Of a DNA stretch of 26,726 bases, positions 1-7,804 are shown piece after piece. The notes beneath the pieces were generated by a model. The model searched no databases, had not been told where the DNA came from, and saw nothing but the letters and a program-made list of their open reading frames with translations. The DNA is taken from IMG/VR virus record IMGVR_UViG_3300045971_000482, positions 1 through 26,726 of that record, one strand, 5' to 3'. This DNA comes from a virus. Made by a program: the position numbers and the translations under genes. The stretch's first letter is position 1, and the number at the start of each line of letters is the position of its first letter.

Positions 1-90
1 CATGTGGATCGTGACCTCTTGCGCGGCGATGCCAGGGCTAAAATAGCCAGCCATCACCGCAGCCCATACGCAAAAAATCAACGCTTTCAT
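1..90 (-). CDS. Exported protein, N-terminal fragment (runs off the window)
   Basis: Reading leftward from the ATG at 88-90, the 30 visible codons begin MKALIFCVWAAV and continue to a GIAAQE-like signal peptidase site, a classical Sec signal peptide. The start codon overlaps the repressor stop codon in an ATGA junction, so the two genes are probably co-transcribed leftward and translationally coupled. The mature protein lies outside the window, so its function cannot be read. A gene lying beyond the repressor in the immunity operon is the place where phages often carry lysogenic-conversion genes; that role is inference only. Confidence 0.6.
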   Translation of the reverse strand, partial: MKALIFCVWAAVMAGYFSPGIAAQEVTIHM

Positions 91-530
91 TTAGACTTCC
101 TCTTTTTCTGGGACAGCTTCAGCTCGGCGATTTCCCTTTCGATCTCCCTGATCCGTTTCTTTTCCGCAGCAATGCCGAAAATCTCCGCCTTCGACGGCTC
201 GTCTAACTCATTGAACAATGCCAGCAGCGCTTCCTCGCGCGGGTGGCGCTTGCGTGCTTCTGCAATAGCAATCGGTTCGGCGGGCGTTGCCGGTTCATAG
301 GCCGCGCCGGGCCTGCGCATTGGCCCATCGCCGGTCAGCAGCCAGTCCAGCGACAGGCCGCGTTCTTCGGCTAGGCTTACACATAATGGGTAAGGCACCG
401 AGTCACGCGAACGCCAATTGCCCCACGTTGCGCGAGGCACAGCAAGCATTTTTGCCGCATCGGTATCGTTTTCAGCGCCTATGGCCTCTGCAATCCGATC
501 CAAAACAGCGCACGCAGATTTTTTACACAA
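87..530 (-). CDS. CI-type phage repressor with helix-turn-helix
   Basis: This 147-residue protein resembles the bacteriophage CI repressor HTH family. Residues about 10-70 hold the helix-turn-helix (AVPRATWGNWRSRDSVPY) followed by the family signature SLDWLLTGDGPM. There is no LexA/S24 protease domain; the C-terminal third is a charged predicted coiled coil (AEKKRIREIEREIAEL), probably for oligomerisation, so RecA-driven self-cleavage is unlikely. The longest frame starts at a TTG (528-530); another TTG at codon 10 is also plausible and the start is not settled. It is the only complete leftward gene and faces the rightward early operon, the arrangement of the Mu c repressor. It likely binds the repeats at 532-560 to keep the transposase operon off. 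Confidence 0.85.
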   Translation of the reverse strand: MCKKSACAVLDRIAEAIGAENDTDAAKMLAVPRATWGNWRSRDSVPYPLCVSLAEERGLSLDWLLTGDGPMRRPGAAYEPATPAEPIAIAEARKRHPREEALLALFNELDEPSKAEIFGIAAEKKRIREIEREIAELKLSQKKRKSK

Positions 531-531
531 T

Positions 532-560
532 TTGGGTTACACCCCGTTGCAATTACCCAA
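532..560. promoter_or_regulatory. Candidate repressor operator (inverted TTGGGTTA / TTACCCAA)
   Basis: TTGGGTTA at 532-539 and TTACCCAA at 553-560 form an imperfect inverted repeat between the repressor and the Ner-like gene. Related half-sites occur at 581-588 (CAACCCAA) and 624-630 (ATTACCC). Clustered half-sites overlapping the early promoter are what a Mu-type repressor or Ner would bind. Which protein binds is inference. Confidence 0.45.
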
Positions 561-575
561 AACGAACAATAAAAT
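547..575 (+). promoter_or_regulatory. Predicted sigma70-type early promoter (Pe-like)
   Basis: TTGCAA at 547-552 and TAAAAT at 570-575 are separated by exactly 17 bases and point toward the transposition operon. The spacer contains the TTACCCAA half-site, so a bound repressor would block RNA polymerase. The next gene starts about 90 bases downstream. This is the best promoter match in the divergent region; no equally good leftward promoter was found by eye. Confidence 0.55.
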
Positions 576-667
576 ACATCCAACCCAAGGCTACCACCAA
601 TAGGGCCAAAAAAAAACGTAACTATTACCCGTCCCTAGCGGGATGGGCCAGCCACGGAAAACACCCC

Positions 668-940
668 ATGCAGACGCAAGCCAAAACCAGCGAAAAGACG
701 CGCCGCTTCAAGCGCCGCCCGCCGACATCGGCGATCCACCCCGCCGACCTCAAGGCTCTGATCGCCAAGGCCGGCACCAGCCAAGCCCAGATCGCACACC
801 AGATTGGCGTGAGCGACTCGACCATGAGTAACGTCATTTGCGGGCGCGGCAACTCGCGCAAGGTCGCCTCCGCCATCGCCAAAGCGGTCGGCAAAACGCT
901 CGATGAGCTATGGCCGGGCCGCTACCCGCCTGCCAAATAA
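668..940 (+). CDS. ner: Ner-like (Nlp family) DNA-binding regulator
   Basis: The 90-residue protein has a basic N-terminus and then the Ner/Nlp-type domain: HPADLKALIAKAGTSQAQIA, a turn, and GVSDSTMSNVICGRG, ending in GKTLDELWPGRYP, a C-terminal signature typical of Mu Ner and its relatives. Ner is a small early protein that represses both the early and the repressor promoters during lytic growth. The open frame extends upstream to 287, but that part lies over the repressor gene and promoter, so the ATG at 668 is chosen. It is the first rightward gene after the early promoter, the same place as Mu ner. Confidence 0.85.
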   Translation: MQTQAKTSEKTRRFKRRPPTSAIHPADLKALIAKAGTSQAQIAHQIGVSDSTMSNVICGRGNSRKVASAIAKAVGKTLDELWPGRYPPAK

Positions 941-978
941 GTGCAAGTTTACACCACCATATAAAACAGGAAAAACCC

Positions 979-1200
979 ATGGCCCTCGACACGGCAGTAA
1001 CCACCAGATTTTTTACCAATTTATGCGAGACGCATCCCACCGTTGCCCACATGCTAATGATGAATATCTTGTCGGCCCCGACGGGCGGCGTGTCTATCGT
1101 CCTGCCCTGTCTAGTGCAGGAAAAGGACATTGGCCCGTTTTATCGAGAGCAGCAACGCATGGCGGCTGATTACATATTCAGCAAGGGGCCTCGCTCATGA
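979..1200 (+). CDS. Small early phage protein, function unknown
   Basis: This encodes 73 residues starting MALDTAVTTRFF, preceded by an ACAGGA ribosome-binding site. It has a hydrophobic middle (MLMMNILSAPTGG) and a charged C-terminus. An in-frame ATG at 910 lies inside the Ner-like gene and is less likely. The stop overlaps the next start in an ATGA junction, so it belongs to the early operon. I recognise no family. Confidence 0.6.
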   Translation: MALDTAVTTRFFTNLCETHPTVAHMLMMNILSAPTGGVSIVLPCLVQEKDIGPFYREQQRMAADYIFSKGPRS

Positions 1201-2156
1201 AGCCGGGAAAATTAGCCACCAGCCCGGTGGCAAACGAGACAGCCGGAAACGCCTTGGTCGTCGCCGATCAAGCCGCCCAAACCATCGCGCCGGAAGCCGT
1301 TGAGCTTTTGAAGATGGTGGGCCGCATTGAAATGGCCGGATTTTTTCTTACGGTGGGAGAGCGGGCGATTGTTGAGACTTACATAAAGATAAAGGAAACA
1401 AAGGCTTGGTTAGGTCTTGAGTACGTTGATGATTGCGGAAATGTCTTACGTGTAAGAACTTTGGACGAGTTTTGCAGACATTATCTGAAAAAATCCTACG
1501 TCCGTTGCCAAGCATTGGTGGGTAATTACCACCTTCTTGGCCCCGAACTCTACGAACAAGCAGAGCAAATAGGTCTACGCCAGCGCGACTACGACGCCAT
1601 CAAGGCGTTGCCCGCCGACGACCAGGCTATCATCAAAAACGCCATCGCCACCGAGGACAAGGCGCAAATCATCACCTTGCTACAAGAAATGGCGATCCAG
1701 CACGGCCAAGAAAAACAAGCCGCCCAAGCCGAAAAAAAGCAGCTCGCCACGGAAAAGGAAGAGACCGAAAAGCAGCTACAAGCCTCCCGCGCCCGCGTCG
1801 AAGTATCCCTAAAGCAAATCGCCGAGCTAGACGAAAAGCTCGAAATCAAAAAGCTCACCGTCCCCGACCCCGACGAACAAGGCCGCGACATGCGCATGAA
1901 ACTGATGAATTTCATGTATGACAACCAACGCGCCGCCGTCCGCGTCGCCATCCGCTCTCATGTGCAATACCTGCTCGAACACGGCGACGCCCACGGCGTC
2001 GACCACAGGCATTACATCGCGGGGCTGTTTGTTGAAGTGGAGCGCGAATACCAAATGCTGCGCGACGCCTTCGACATCCCCGCCGCCCCGTCCCCCGACG
2101 TGGCGCCGGAATGGCTGCGCGACTACACCGCCGAGATTGAAGGGGTGCGGTCATGA
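1197..2156 (+). CDS. Early phage protein with central coiled coil, unknown function
   Basis: The 319-residue protein has three visible parts. Residues about 35-160 form a helical domain (GRIEMAGFFLTVGERAIVET, then SYVRCQALVGNYHLLG). About 165-220 is a long Lys/Glu/Gln-rich coiled coil. The C-terminal region (MRMKLMNFMYDNQRAAVRVA) is amphipathic and helical. The N-terminal part resembles the small regulatory or plasmid-type proteins that phages carry before the transposase, but I cannot name a family with confidence. It overlaps both neighbours by four bases (ATGA), so it is coupled within the early operon. A DNA-binding or replication-accessory role is possible but unproven. Confidence 0.65.
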   Translation: MKPGKLATSPVANETAGNALVVADQAAQTIAPEAVELLKMVGRIEMAGFFLTVGERAIVETYIKIKETKAWLGLEYVDDCGNVLRVRTLDEFCRHYLKKSYVRCQALVGNYHLLGPELYEQAEQIGLRQRDYDAIKALPADDQAIIKNAIATEDKAQIITLLQEMAIQHGQEKQAAQAEKKQLATEKEETEKQLQASRARVEVSLKQIAELDEKLEIKKLTVPDPDEQGRDMRMKLMNFMYDNQRAAVRVAIRSHVQYLLEHGDAHGVDHRHYIAGLFVEVEREYQMLRDAFDIPAAPSPDVAPEWLRDYTAEIEGVRS

Positions 2157-2419
2157 GCCAAATAATTGCAGAATTCGGCCTGCCGCCCACGTTTCCCCGC
2201 GCCTTGGTGCCGAGTGAATTTCGGTTATTTGTCCAAACATGGGAGGGCGGCAATTTTAAAGACGCCATCGCTGACGCCACCCGCGCGGGTTTTGGCCCGA
2301 TCATTGAACCGCTGCCGCATATTCAATGCCCACAGGCCGGGCAGGTGCTTGGATTTGGATTGACCATTGCGGGCTTGTGCGTGCCGTTCATGGTGCGCGT
2401 TGTGGGGGCCGAATCATGA
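2153..2419 (+). CDS. Small early phage protein, unknown function
   Basis: This encodes 88 residues with an N-terminal segment rich in Pro and aromatics (EFGLPPTFPRALVPSEFRLF) and a hydrophobic C-terminal half (GQVLGFGLTIAGLCVPFMVRV) that could be membrane-associated or a buried beta sheet. ATGA overlaps at both ends tie it to its neighbours. No family recognised. Confidence 0.6.
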   Translation: MSQIIAEFGLPPTFPRALVPSEFRLFVQTWEGGNFKDAIADATRAGFGPIIEPLPHIQCPQAGQVLGFGLTIAGLCVPFMVRVVGAES

Positions 2420-2550
2420 ACCACCTAAACCGAGCCATCAACGCCCTAGACGCCGCCGTACAACACGGTGCCGACCTAGCCTGCGGCCTAATCCTCCGCG
2501 CCTACAGCCTGCTGGCGTGGCTGCTGCATCTGCCATCACAGGGATCCTAG
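2416..2550 (+). CDS. 44-residue early protein, unknown function
   Basis: The frame starts at an ATG that overlaps the previous stop (ATGA) and ends at TAG three bases before the transposase ATG. The product (MNHLNRAINALDAAVQHGAD, then a Leu/Ala-rich helix ending LLAWLLHLPSQGS) could be one amphipathic or membrane-seeking helix. Its exact fit between two genes supports it; the function is unknown. Confidence 0.5.
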   Translation: MNHLNRAINALDAAVQHGADLACGLILRAYSLLAWLLHLPSQGS

Positions 2551-2553
2551 CCC

Positions 2554-4329
2554 ATGTCCGCCGCCCCCCAATACGACTATCTAGTGGACGTGGCCCGCGC
2601 CGCCGCCGAGGCGGGGCATGGCAAAAAAGGCGCGATCTACGCCAGCGCCGTCCAGCACCTTGGAATCAGTAAATCCGAGTTGCACACCCGGCTGAACGAG
2701 GTCACCGTCCGCAAACAGCGCAAGCAACGGAGTGACGCCGGCAGCACCGCCGTCACCTACGACGAGGCGTTTATGATCTCGTGCTACCTCAACGAGCATA
2801 TACGCCGCAACGGCAAACGCATCAAATCGACCGAGCAAGCCGTGGACGAACTGCGGGCGAACGACAAAATCAGCGCCGCCCGCGTGGACAAAAAAACCGG
2901 CGAACTCAAACCCCTCTCGACCAGCGCCATTCTCCGCGCCCTCAGCCATTACAAGCTCCACCCCGGCCAAATCGCCGAACCTGACCCGGTGCAAGCCCTC
3001 TCAAGCCCGCACCCGAATTGGTGCTGGCAAATCGACGCCTCGCTGTGCGTCATCTTCAAGATGCCGGTACGGGGCCGTCGCATCGAGGAGCTGCGCGGGC
3101 AGGACGCCTACAAAAACAAGCTCCAACACTTGGCGAAAATCGAGCATCTGCTCGTCCAGCGCTACCTGATCACCGACCACGCCAGCGGCGCCATGTCCGT
3201 CTATTTCGCGCTAGGCGGAGAGTCGGTGGAGGGCTTGGTCAACACGCTGATCCACACGTTTATCGAGCGCCCCGGCTTCCCGCTTTACGGAGCGCCGAAC
3301 ATCCTCATGCTCGACCAAGCCAGCGCCAACCGCTCGGCGATGGTGCGTAACCTTTGTCGGTCGCTGGGCATCGAACTGAGCTACACGATGCCCGGCAACC
3401 CGCGCAGCAAAGGTCAGGTGGAGGGGGCGCACAACCTGTTTGAAACCGGCTTCGAGTCTGGCCTGCGGTTGGCCCCGGAAATCTCCACCACCGACCAGCT
3501 ACAGGCGCTGGCTGATAAATGGATTCATTGGTTCAACGGCGCGAGGCCGCATTCGCGCCATGGGATGACCCGTTACGAGGCATGGCAACTCATCACCGGC
3601 ACGCAACTGCGCCGCGTCGACGGCGACGCCAAAATGCTCCGCCTGCTGGCCCGCTCGGAACCCAAAACCCCCAAAGTCACGCCGTACCTGACGGTCGATT
3701 TTTTGGGCGATGAATACGACGTGTCACAAGTGCCTGACGTGATTGTTGGGCAAAAACTGCCCGTTTGCCGCTGCGGATTCGACGCCGAACAGGCCATTGT
3801 GGTGCGCGTTGATGCGGCCGGCCACGAAACCTTCCACTTGATCCCGCAAAAAAAACGCGAGGGCGATTTCAGCTTTTACGCCGGCGCGGCGGTCATCGGC
3901 CGGGAGTTCAAGCGATTTGAGGACACCCCCGTCCAGACGGCAAAAAAGCAAATGCAAATGGCCGCGACTGGCACCGACACGCTCAAAGACGCCGCCAAGG
4001 TGCGCAAAACCAGCGCTGCGCCTTTCAATGGTGAGATCAACCCACTCAAGACTGCCGAGGAATACAGGCACCCCGCCTGGCTACCCAAACGCGGCGAGGT
4101 CATCGACACACCCAAGCCGATCCTCGCGCCGCAGCGCTTGTCGCAGTTCGACTTTATCGACCGCCTAGCCGGCCATATGGGCAAGCGCTGGAACCCCGAA
4201 TTCACCCCGCGCATCCGGGCCATGTACCCGGACGGCGGGCTAGTGGATGACATCCCCGCGCTGGCCGAACGCCTGACCGGGGCCAACCCACCCGCCGAGC
4301 GGCCCGCGCTGCGCGTCGTCGGCGCATAA
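2554..4329 (+). CDS. MuA-like DDE transposase (integrase/rve core)
   Basis: This 591-residue protein catalyses strand cutting and transfer at the phage ends during integration and replicative transposition. Residues about 10-50 look like a DNA-binding segment. The retroviral-integrase-like core spans about 150-345 with D161 (WQIDAS), D254 (LMLDQAS) and E290 (SKGQVEGAHN). The second D and the E are 35 residues apart, the canonical DD35E spacing. WIHWFNGARPHSRHGMTRYE is typical of the end of the core. A beta-barrel-like region follows (about 375-430), and the C-terminal tail would contact the MuB partner. At 591 residues it is somewhat shorter than Mu A (663). It lies early in the operon, two genes before the MuB-like ATPase. 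Confidence 0.95.
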   Translation: MSAAPQYDYLVDVARAAAEAGHGKKGAIYASAVQHLGISKSELHTRLNEVTVRKQRKQRSDAGSTAVTYDEAFMISCYLNEHIRRNGKRIKSTEQAVDELRANDKISAARVDKKTGELKPLSTSAILRALSHYKLHPGQIAEPDPVQALSSPHPNWCWQIDASLCVIFKMPVRGRRIEELRGQDAYKNKLQHLAKIEHLLVQRYLITDHASGAMSVYFALGGESVEGLVNTLIHTFIERPGFPLYGAPNILMLDQASANRSAMVRNLCRSLGIELSYTMPGNPRSKGQVEGAHNLFETGFESGLRLAPEISTTDQLQALADKWIHWFNGARPHSRHGMTRYEAWQLITGTQLRRVDGDAKMLRLLARSEPKTPKVTPYLTVDFLGDEYDVSQVPDVIVGQKLPVCRCGFDAEQAIVVRVDAAGHETFHLIPQKKREGDFSFYAGAAVIGREFKRFEDTPVQTAKKQMQMAATGTDTLKDAAKVRKTSAAPFNGEINPLKTAEEYRHPAWLPKRGEVIDTPKPILAPQRLSQFDFIDRLAGHMGKRWNPEFTPRIRAMYPDGGLVDDIPALAERLTGANPPAERPALRVVGA

Positions 4330-4341
4330 CCGGAGGTAGAC

Positions 4342-4983
4342 ATGTACAAAAAATGGACACAGGCCGAAAAAGACCACCTGCGCGAGCATTACGCGATGGC
4401 GTTTTTGGATGAGCTAATGGCGGCACTAAGCCGCAGCGGCAAGGCGATACAACTGCAAGCCCAGCGCATGGGCCTTAAAAAATCCCCCGCCTTTTTTAGC
4501 GAGCGCTGCAACGGACGCCAAACCTCGGGCAAATTTAAACCCGGCCATGCCACCTGGAATAAAGGCAAAAAGGGGATTGACATAGGCGGCAAAATAAGCC
4601 AATTCAAGGCCGGCAATACCCCGCACAATGCCGCCCCGGTGGGCACCATCGTCAAGGCAAAGCAGCCAGATCGCGGCGAGGCGTATTACTGGAAAATCAA
4701 AATCGCCGACCCAAACCGCTGGCAATTCCTGCACCGGAAAAACTGGGAGGACGCCCACGGCCCCATCTCGCCCGGCTTTGTCGTCTGCTTCCGCGACGGC
4801 AATAGTGACAACTGCGCCCTGGAGAACCTAGAGCTAGTTGGCCGGGGCGAACTGACCACCCGCAACCGCTGGCCCGGCTGGCGCGACGTGCCGGACGAGC
4901 TAAAGCCCGCCATCACCCTACGCAACCAACTGAAAACCGCATTAAGGAGACCTAGAAATGACAAGACCCTACACAGCCAGTGA
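4342..4983 (+). CDS. HNH endonuclease-like protein with SANT-like N-terminus
   Basis: The 213-residue protein starts after a GGAGG site. Residues about 4-47 (KKWTQAEKDHLREHYA to MGLKKS) form a Myb/SANT-like helix bundle often found in front of phage HNH nucleases. Residues about 127-166 match an HNH_3-type fold: H131, W135, H139-G140, D152-G153-N154, N157 and ENLELV. The usual His pair before the DGN is replaced by C149-F150, a change seen in some phage members of the family, so catalysis is uncertain. It separates the transposase and MuB-like genes, which are adjacent in Mu, so it looks like a free-standing homing-type insertion. Its 3' end overlaps the next gene by 26 bases. Confidence 0.75.
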   Translation: MYKKWTQAEKDHLREHYAMAFLDELMAALSRSGKAIQLQAQRMGLKKSPAFFSERCNGRQTSGKFKPGHATWNKGKKGIDIGGKISQFKAGNTPHNAAPVGTIVKAKQPDRGEAYYWKIKIADPNRWQFLHRKNWEDAHGPISPGFVVCFRDGNSDNCALENLELVGRGELTTRNRWPGWRDVPDELKPAITLRNQLKTALRRPRNDKTLHSQ

Positions 4984-5194
4984 CCTGCGCGACGACCTCA
5001 GCGAAATATTGGGCAAGCTGAAAGACGCCGGGCCGGACGACAAGCACGTCCGCGCCAACGCCGAAGCGGCGGCCAAAATCGCCTCGCAAATAATCAGCAG
5101 CGCCCGCGCCGAGACCGAGGCGCAGCACAAGCTCAACCCCGATGGCAAACACACGCCGATGGGCTTTTTGCAAATCACCGGGGGCGAAAAATGA
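4958..5194 (+). CDS. Small helical phage protein before MuB
   Basis: The 78-residue product is mostly charged helix (SDLRDDLSEILGKLKDAG, then EAAAKIASQIISSARAETEA). Its start at 4958 is set by a good AAGGAGA site and lies inside the end of the HNH gene. It overlaps the MuB-like ATG by four bases. Small helical proteins at this position are common in Mu-like phages, but I know of no assigned function. Confidence 0.65.
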   Translation: MTRPYTASDLRDDLSEILGKLKDAGPDDKHVRANAEAAAKIASQIISSARAETEAQHKLNPDGKHTPMGFLQITGGEK

Positions 5195-6429
5195 CCGGGC
5201 TTGCCGCCCTCATCCAACAGCACGGCATCAAAGCGGCCGACCTCCGCCGCGCCACCGCGCAAGCGGGCCGAAGATCCGGCCAGCCGCTCTCGGCGGCGGC
5301 CATGTCCGACCTCATCAACCATGGCCGCTGGCCCAAAGAGACCCCTGAGGAGGCATTAAAACAGCAGATTGAAAATTACTTGACCGGCGCGGGCATAAGC
5401 CCGGCCCAACTGACAGGACTGTGGACAGAGGCGGCAACCCCCGCCCACAGCGAAACGAAACGCCCCGGAAAAGACGGGGCCAAACACAAACAGGCAGAAA
5501 TCATGATACCGCCCGCAGAGATTTTAACCCAAGACGCCAGGAAAGCGTTCAAACTCAAATTCAACCCGTTTGAAGGGTTGCCCAAAAACCCCGGCGACTA
5601 CTACGTCACCGACAACATGCGATTTGCTAAAGAGGCCATCAACGAGGCGGCTGATTTGAGTGTCCTTCGCGCCATCGTTGGCGAATCAGGCAGCGGGAAA
5701 ACCGCGATTAAGCGGATGTTTAAGTGGGATATGGACAGCAAAACCACGCTGATTGAGGTGCTGGTGACGAACATGAGCGACACCGACAAGCGCGGCGGGC
5801 GCGTCATGCCCTCCGCGCAAATCCACACCACCATTATTCGCCGGTTGGCCGGGGAAAATGCCCGCGTCAAAGCGGACAGCCACGATAGACAGATGCAGTG
5901 CCGCTTATTGCTGCAATCAGAGTCCGAGAGTGGGCGAAAAATCGTCCTAATCATCGACGAGGCGCATGATCTGCACGGCAATGTCATTGCACATTTAAAG
6001 CGCATCCATGAATTGTCGGACGAATCGTTCGGGATGGTGCTAATCGGCCAGCCGCGCCTAGCCGCCAAGCTCACCCCGCGCCTATCGCCGGAAATCAAAG
6101 AGGCCGGGCAGCGCATCCCCATCGAAACCCTCAAGCCCTTAGACGTGGACGAAATCGCGGGCTATCTCGACAAGCGCCTGCTTCGCGTCGGCGCCACGTT
6201 CGGCGCCGTGTTCAGCGATGACGCCCCGGCGGCGTTCGCGGAGCATTTGACGCGCCGCGAACAGCAGGGCCGAGGCCCCGCCGTCGCCGTGTTGGAAACC
6301 TACCCGCTGGCGGTCGGCAATCTGGCCGTGTGGGCCATCAACCATGCGGCCTCACGCGGATTCGACCGCGTGACGCCGGACATCATCAAAGCCGCCGCCG
6401 CGAAAAGCGCGGCGGCGCGGGGGGTGTGA
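5191..6429 (+). CDS. MuB-like AAA+ ATPase (transposition target selector)
   Basis: The 412-residue protein has an N-terminal HTH-like region (about 1-65), a linker, and an AAA+ module with Walker A GESGSGKT (164-171) and Walker B IVLIIDEAH (251-259, D256-E257). GQP at the end of the following strand (MVLIGQPRL) suits a sensor-1 region. This is the MuB/TniB/ExeA-type ATPase group. In Mu, MuB binds target DNA in an ATP-dependent filament, activates MuA and confers target immunity. At 412 residues it is longer than Mu B (312). Its place after the transposase matches Mu except for the inserted HNH gene and its small neighbour. Confidence 0.9.
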   Translation: MTGLAALIQQHGIKAADLRRATAQAGRRSGQPLSAAAMSDLINHGRWPKETPEEALKQQIENYLTGAGISPAQLTGLWTEAATPAHSETKRPGKDGAKHKQAEIMIPPAEILTQDARKAFKLKFNPFEGLPKNPGDYYVTDNMRFAKEAINEAADLSVLRAIVGESGSGKTAIKRMFKWDMDSKTTLIEVLVTNMSDTDKRGGRVMPSAQIHTTIIRRLAGENARVKADSHDRQMQCRLLLQSESESGRKIVLIIDEAHDLHGNVIAHLKRIHELSDESFGMVLIGQPRLAAKLTPRLSPEIKEAGQRIPIETLKPLDVDEIAGYLDKRLLRVGATFGAVFSDDAPAAFAEHLTRREQQGRGPAVAVLETYPLAVGNLAVWAINHAASRGFDRVTPDIIKAAAAKSAAARGV

Positions 6430-6430
6430 G

Positions 6431-6607
6431 ATGGATATGCAAGAGCTAGAAGATGAAATTGGGGAATTATTGGAGAGGTTTTGGCGGGCAAACCCGCCAG
6501 ATACTCATATGCAAATCAATGTCACCGCCTGGTCAACCGCGAAAGTAAAGCTAGATGGAAAGCTGGAAATAAACACCAATATTGACATCGACAAGGAGGA
6601 GCTATGA
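6431..6607 (+). CDS. 58-residue acidic phage protein, unknown function
   Basis: A complete frame starts at ATG 6431, right after the MuB stop, and ends at TGA 6605-6607, overlapping the next ATG (ATGA). The product begins MDMQELEDEIGELLERFW and ends KLEINTNIDIDKEEL: an amphipathic helix followed by likely beta strands. A GTGAGATGG context gives coupling rather than a strong ribosome site. It is AT-richer than its neighbours. No family recognised. Confidence 0.6.
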   Translation: MDMQELEDEIGELLERFWRANPPDTHMQINVTAWSTAKVKLDGKLEINTNIDIDKEEL

Positions 6608-6807
6608 CCAAATCCCAGCTTATCGGCCTGCTAATCCACTACCCCGACGACACCGACATCACCGTCCGCGTCGCCTACCGGGGTGACGCCGGACTCATGA
6701 AATCCCCGGCCATGACCCTGCTGACGATAGACGACGAACCCGACAGCGCCTGCCTGATCGCAGACGGCCTAGACCAACACGATGACGACGAGGACACCCA
6801 CGCATGA
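6604..6807 (+). CDS. Small acidic phage protein, unknown function
   Basis: This encodes 67 residues after an AAGGAGGAGCT ribosome-binding site, the strongest in this stretch. The pattern SQLIGLLIHYPDDTDITVRV resembles small phage proteins that begin with a helix and a beta strand. The C-terminus is very acidic (DQHDDDEDTHA). Four-base overlaps at both ends place it in the early/middle operon. Confidence 0.6.
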   Translation: MTKSQLIGLLIHYPDDTDITVRVAYRGDAGLMKSPAMTLLTIDDEPDSACLIADGLDQHDDDEDTHA

Positions 6808-7274
6808 ACGCCACAGCCCAAACTAAACCGACGACCAACCTATGCTGGCGGCCATTTAAAACCCGCGTCGGCGTATTCCCCACGCTCGACACCGCCTTTG
6901 ATGACATCGACGACGCCGCTAACTGGTTCCGCAAGCGCGGCATCCCGTTTAAATTCAGCGGCTACCGCCGTTTAGAACGCGAGCGGCCCATCGTCTACGT
7001 GGAGCATGTGCCGCAACTGGACGGCCTAGGCCGGTCGCTAGGCGTCACCGAGCGAGGCGCAGGCGAACGATTCCGACTGGATCTGTCGGGCCTGTCGCTG
7101 CGCTGGGTAAAGCCGCTGGCGGCGGAGGCGGTGTGCAGCGGTGGCGGTGGCGGCAAGACCCCGGCCCCCAGCATGTACCAAACTCCAGCCCAATTCATGC
7201 CGAAGCCGCGTGGCCTCATGGCCTGGGCGCTAAAACTCATCAACGCTGTCACCGGGGAGGTGCGCCATGGCTAG
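6804..7274 (+). CDS. Phage protein of unknown function
   Basis: The 156-residue product has a compact N-terminal domain (LCWRPFKTRVGVFPTLDTAF, FRKRGIPFKFSGYRRLER), a glycine linker (GGGGG near residue 115) and a helical tail (GLMAWALKLINAVTGEV). It overlaps its upstream neighbour by four bases and its downstream neighbour by eight. I recognise no family. Confidence 0.6.
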   Translation: MNATAQTKPTTNLCWRPFKTRVGVFPTLDTAFDDIDDAANWFRKRGIPFKFSGYRRLERERPIVYVEHVPQLDGLGRSLGVTERGAGERFRLDLSGLSLRWVKPLAAEAVCSGGGGGKTPAPSMYQTPAQFMPKPRGLMAWALKLINAVTGEVRHG

Positions 7275-7509
7275 AGCATCGCTAATTTTTGAGGACGGCC
7301 CGGACGGCGAAATGCACTGCTATGTGGACATCCCCGACGCCACGCCGAACACGCACTGGACGGCGCTTGCCGCCGCCGCGCTACATGAGGCGATCCACCA
7401 CGGCGAGGAATTAGTCCTGGTCAGCCTGCCCTTGCGCAGGACTCAGGACGGCACCGCGCTGTCCATCATCCGCGCCGCAGCGGCGGAGGTGGCCCATGCC
7501 GACGATTGA
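7267..7509 (+). CDS. Small phage protein, unknown function
   Basis: The 80-residue product (MARASLIFEDGPDGEMHCYV, then ALAAAALHEAIHHGEELVLV) looks like a beta-alpha-beta fold. Its start follows GGGGAGGTGCGCC, a clear ribosome site inside the end of the previous gene. It ends 14 bases inside the next gene. Function unknown. Confidence 0.6.
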   Translation: MARASLIFEDGPDGEMHCYVDIPDATPNTHWTALAAAALHEAIHHGEELVLVSLPLRRTQDGTALSIIRAAAAEVAHADD

Positions 7510-7804
7510 CGCCATCGCCGCCTTCGCCGCCGGCGCATTCAGCTATTGCATCATTGAGGCGGTCATCCACACCGGCGGCAACTGGCTAGACCGCGCCCTA
7601 TACGGCGCGGAGCCTGCCGTCGAAATGGACAGGGAGGATTTTATCGACCTACTAACCGGCGGCATCGACTACGGCAACCGACTGCCGTTTGATGCCAATT
7701 TTAACGAGGCGGCAAACGACTACCTAGACGACCTAATCCAGCACGGCGAACTGCCGCCCTGCCTAGCCAAACCCGCCCAACCCACGGAGACCGCCCATGA
7801 CTGA
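7496..7804 (+). CDS. Small phage protein, unknown function
   Basis: This encodes 102 residues. The first 25 are hydrophobic (IAAFAAGAFSYCIIEAVIH) and may be a membrane helix; the remainder is acidic with an amphipathic C-terminal helix (NEAANDYLDDLIQHGEL). It overlaps both neighbours, with a GGCGGAGG site upstream. No family recognised. Confidence 0.6.
   Translation: MPTIDAIAAFAAGAFSYCIIEAVIHTGGNWLDRALYGAEPAVEMDREDFIDLLTGGIDYGNRLPFDANFNEAANDYLDDLIQHGELPPCLAKPAQPTETAHD

Noticed and set aside
1-90. Mu-type left end (attL) at the window start
   Set aside because: The first 90 bases are coding for a signal-peptide protein in the repressor operon, so the left end must lie further out; no end-type repeats are visible.
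287-667. Upstream extension of the Ner-like gene to 287
   Set aside because: It would run over the repressor coding region and the early promoter, and its translation shows no phage-protein features before residue MQTQ at 668.
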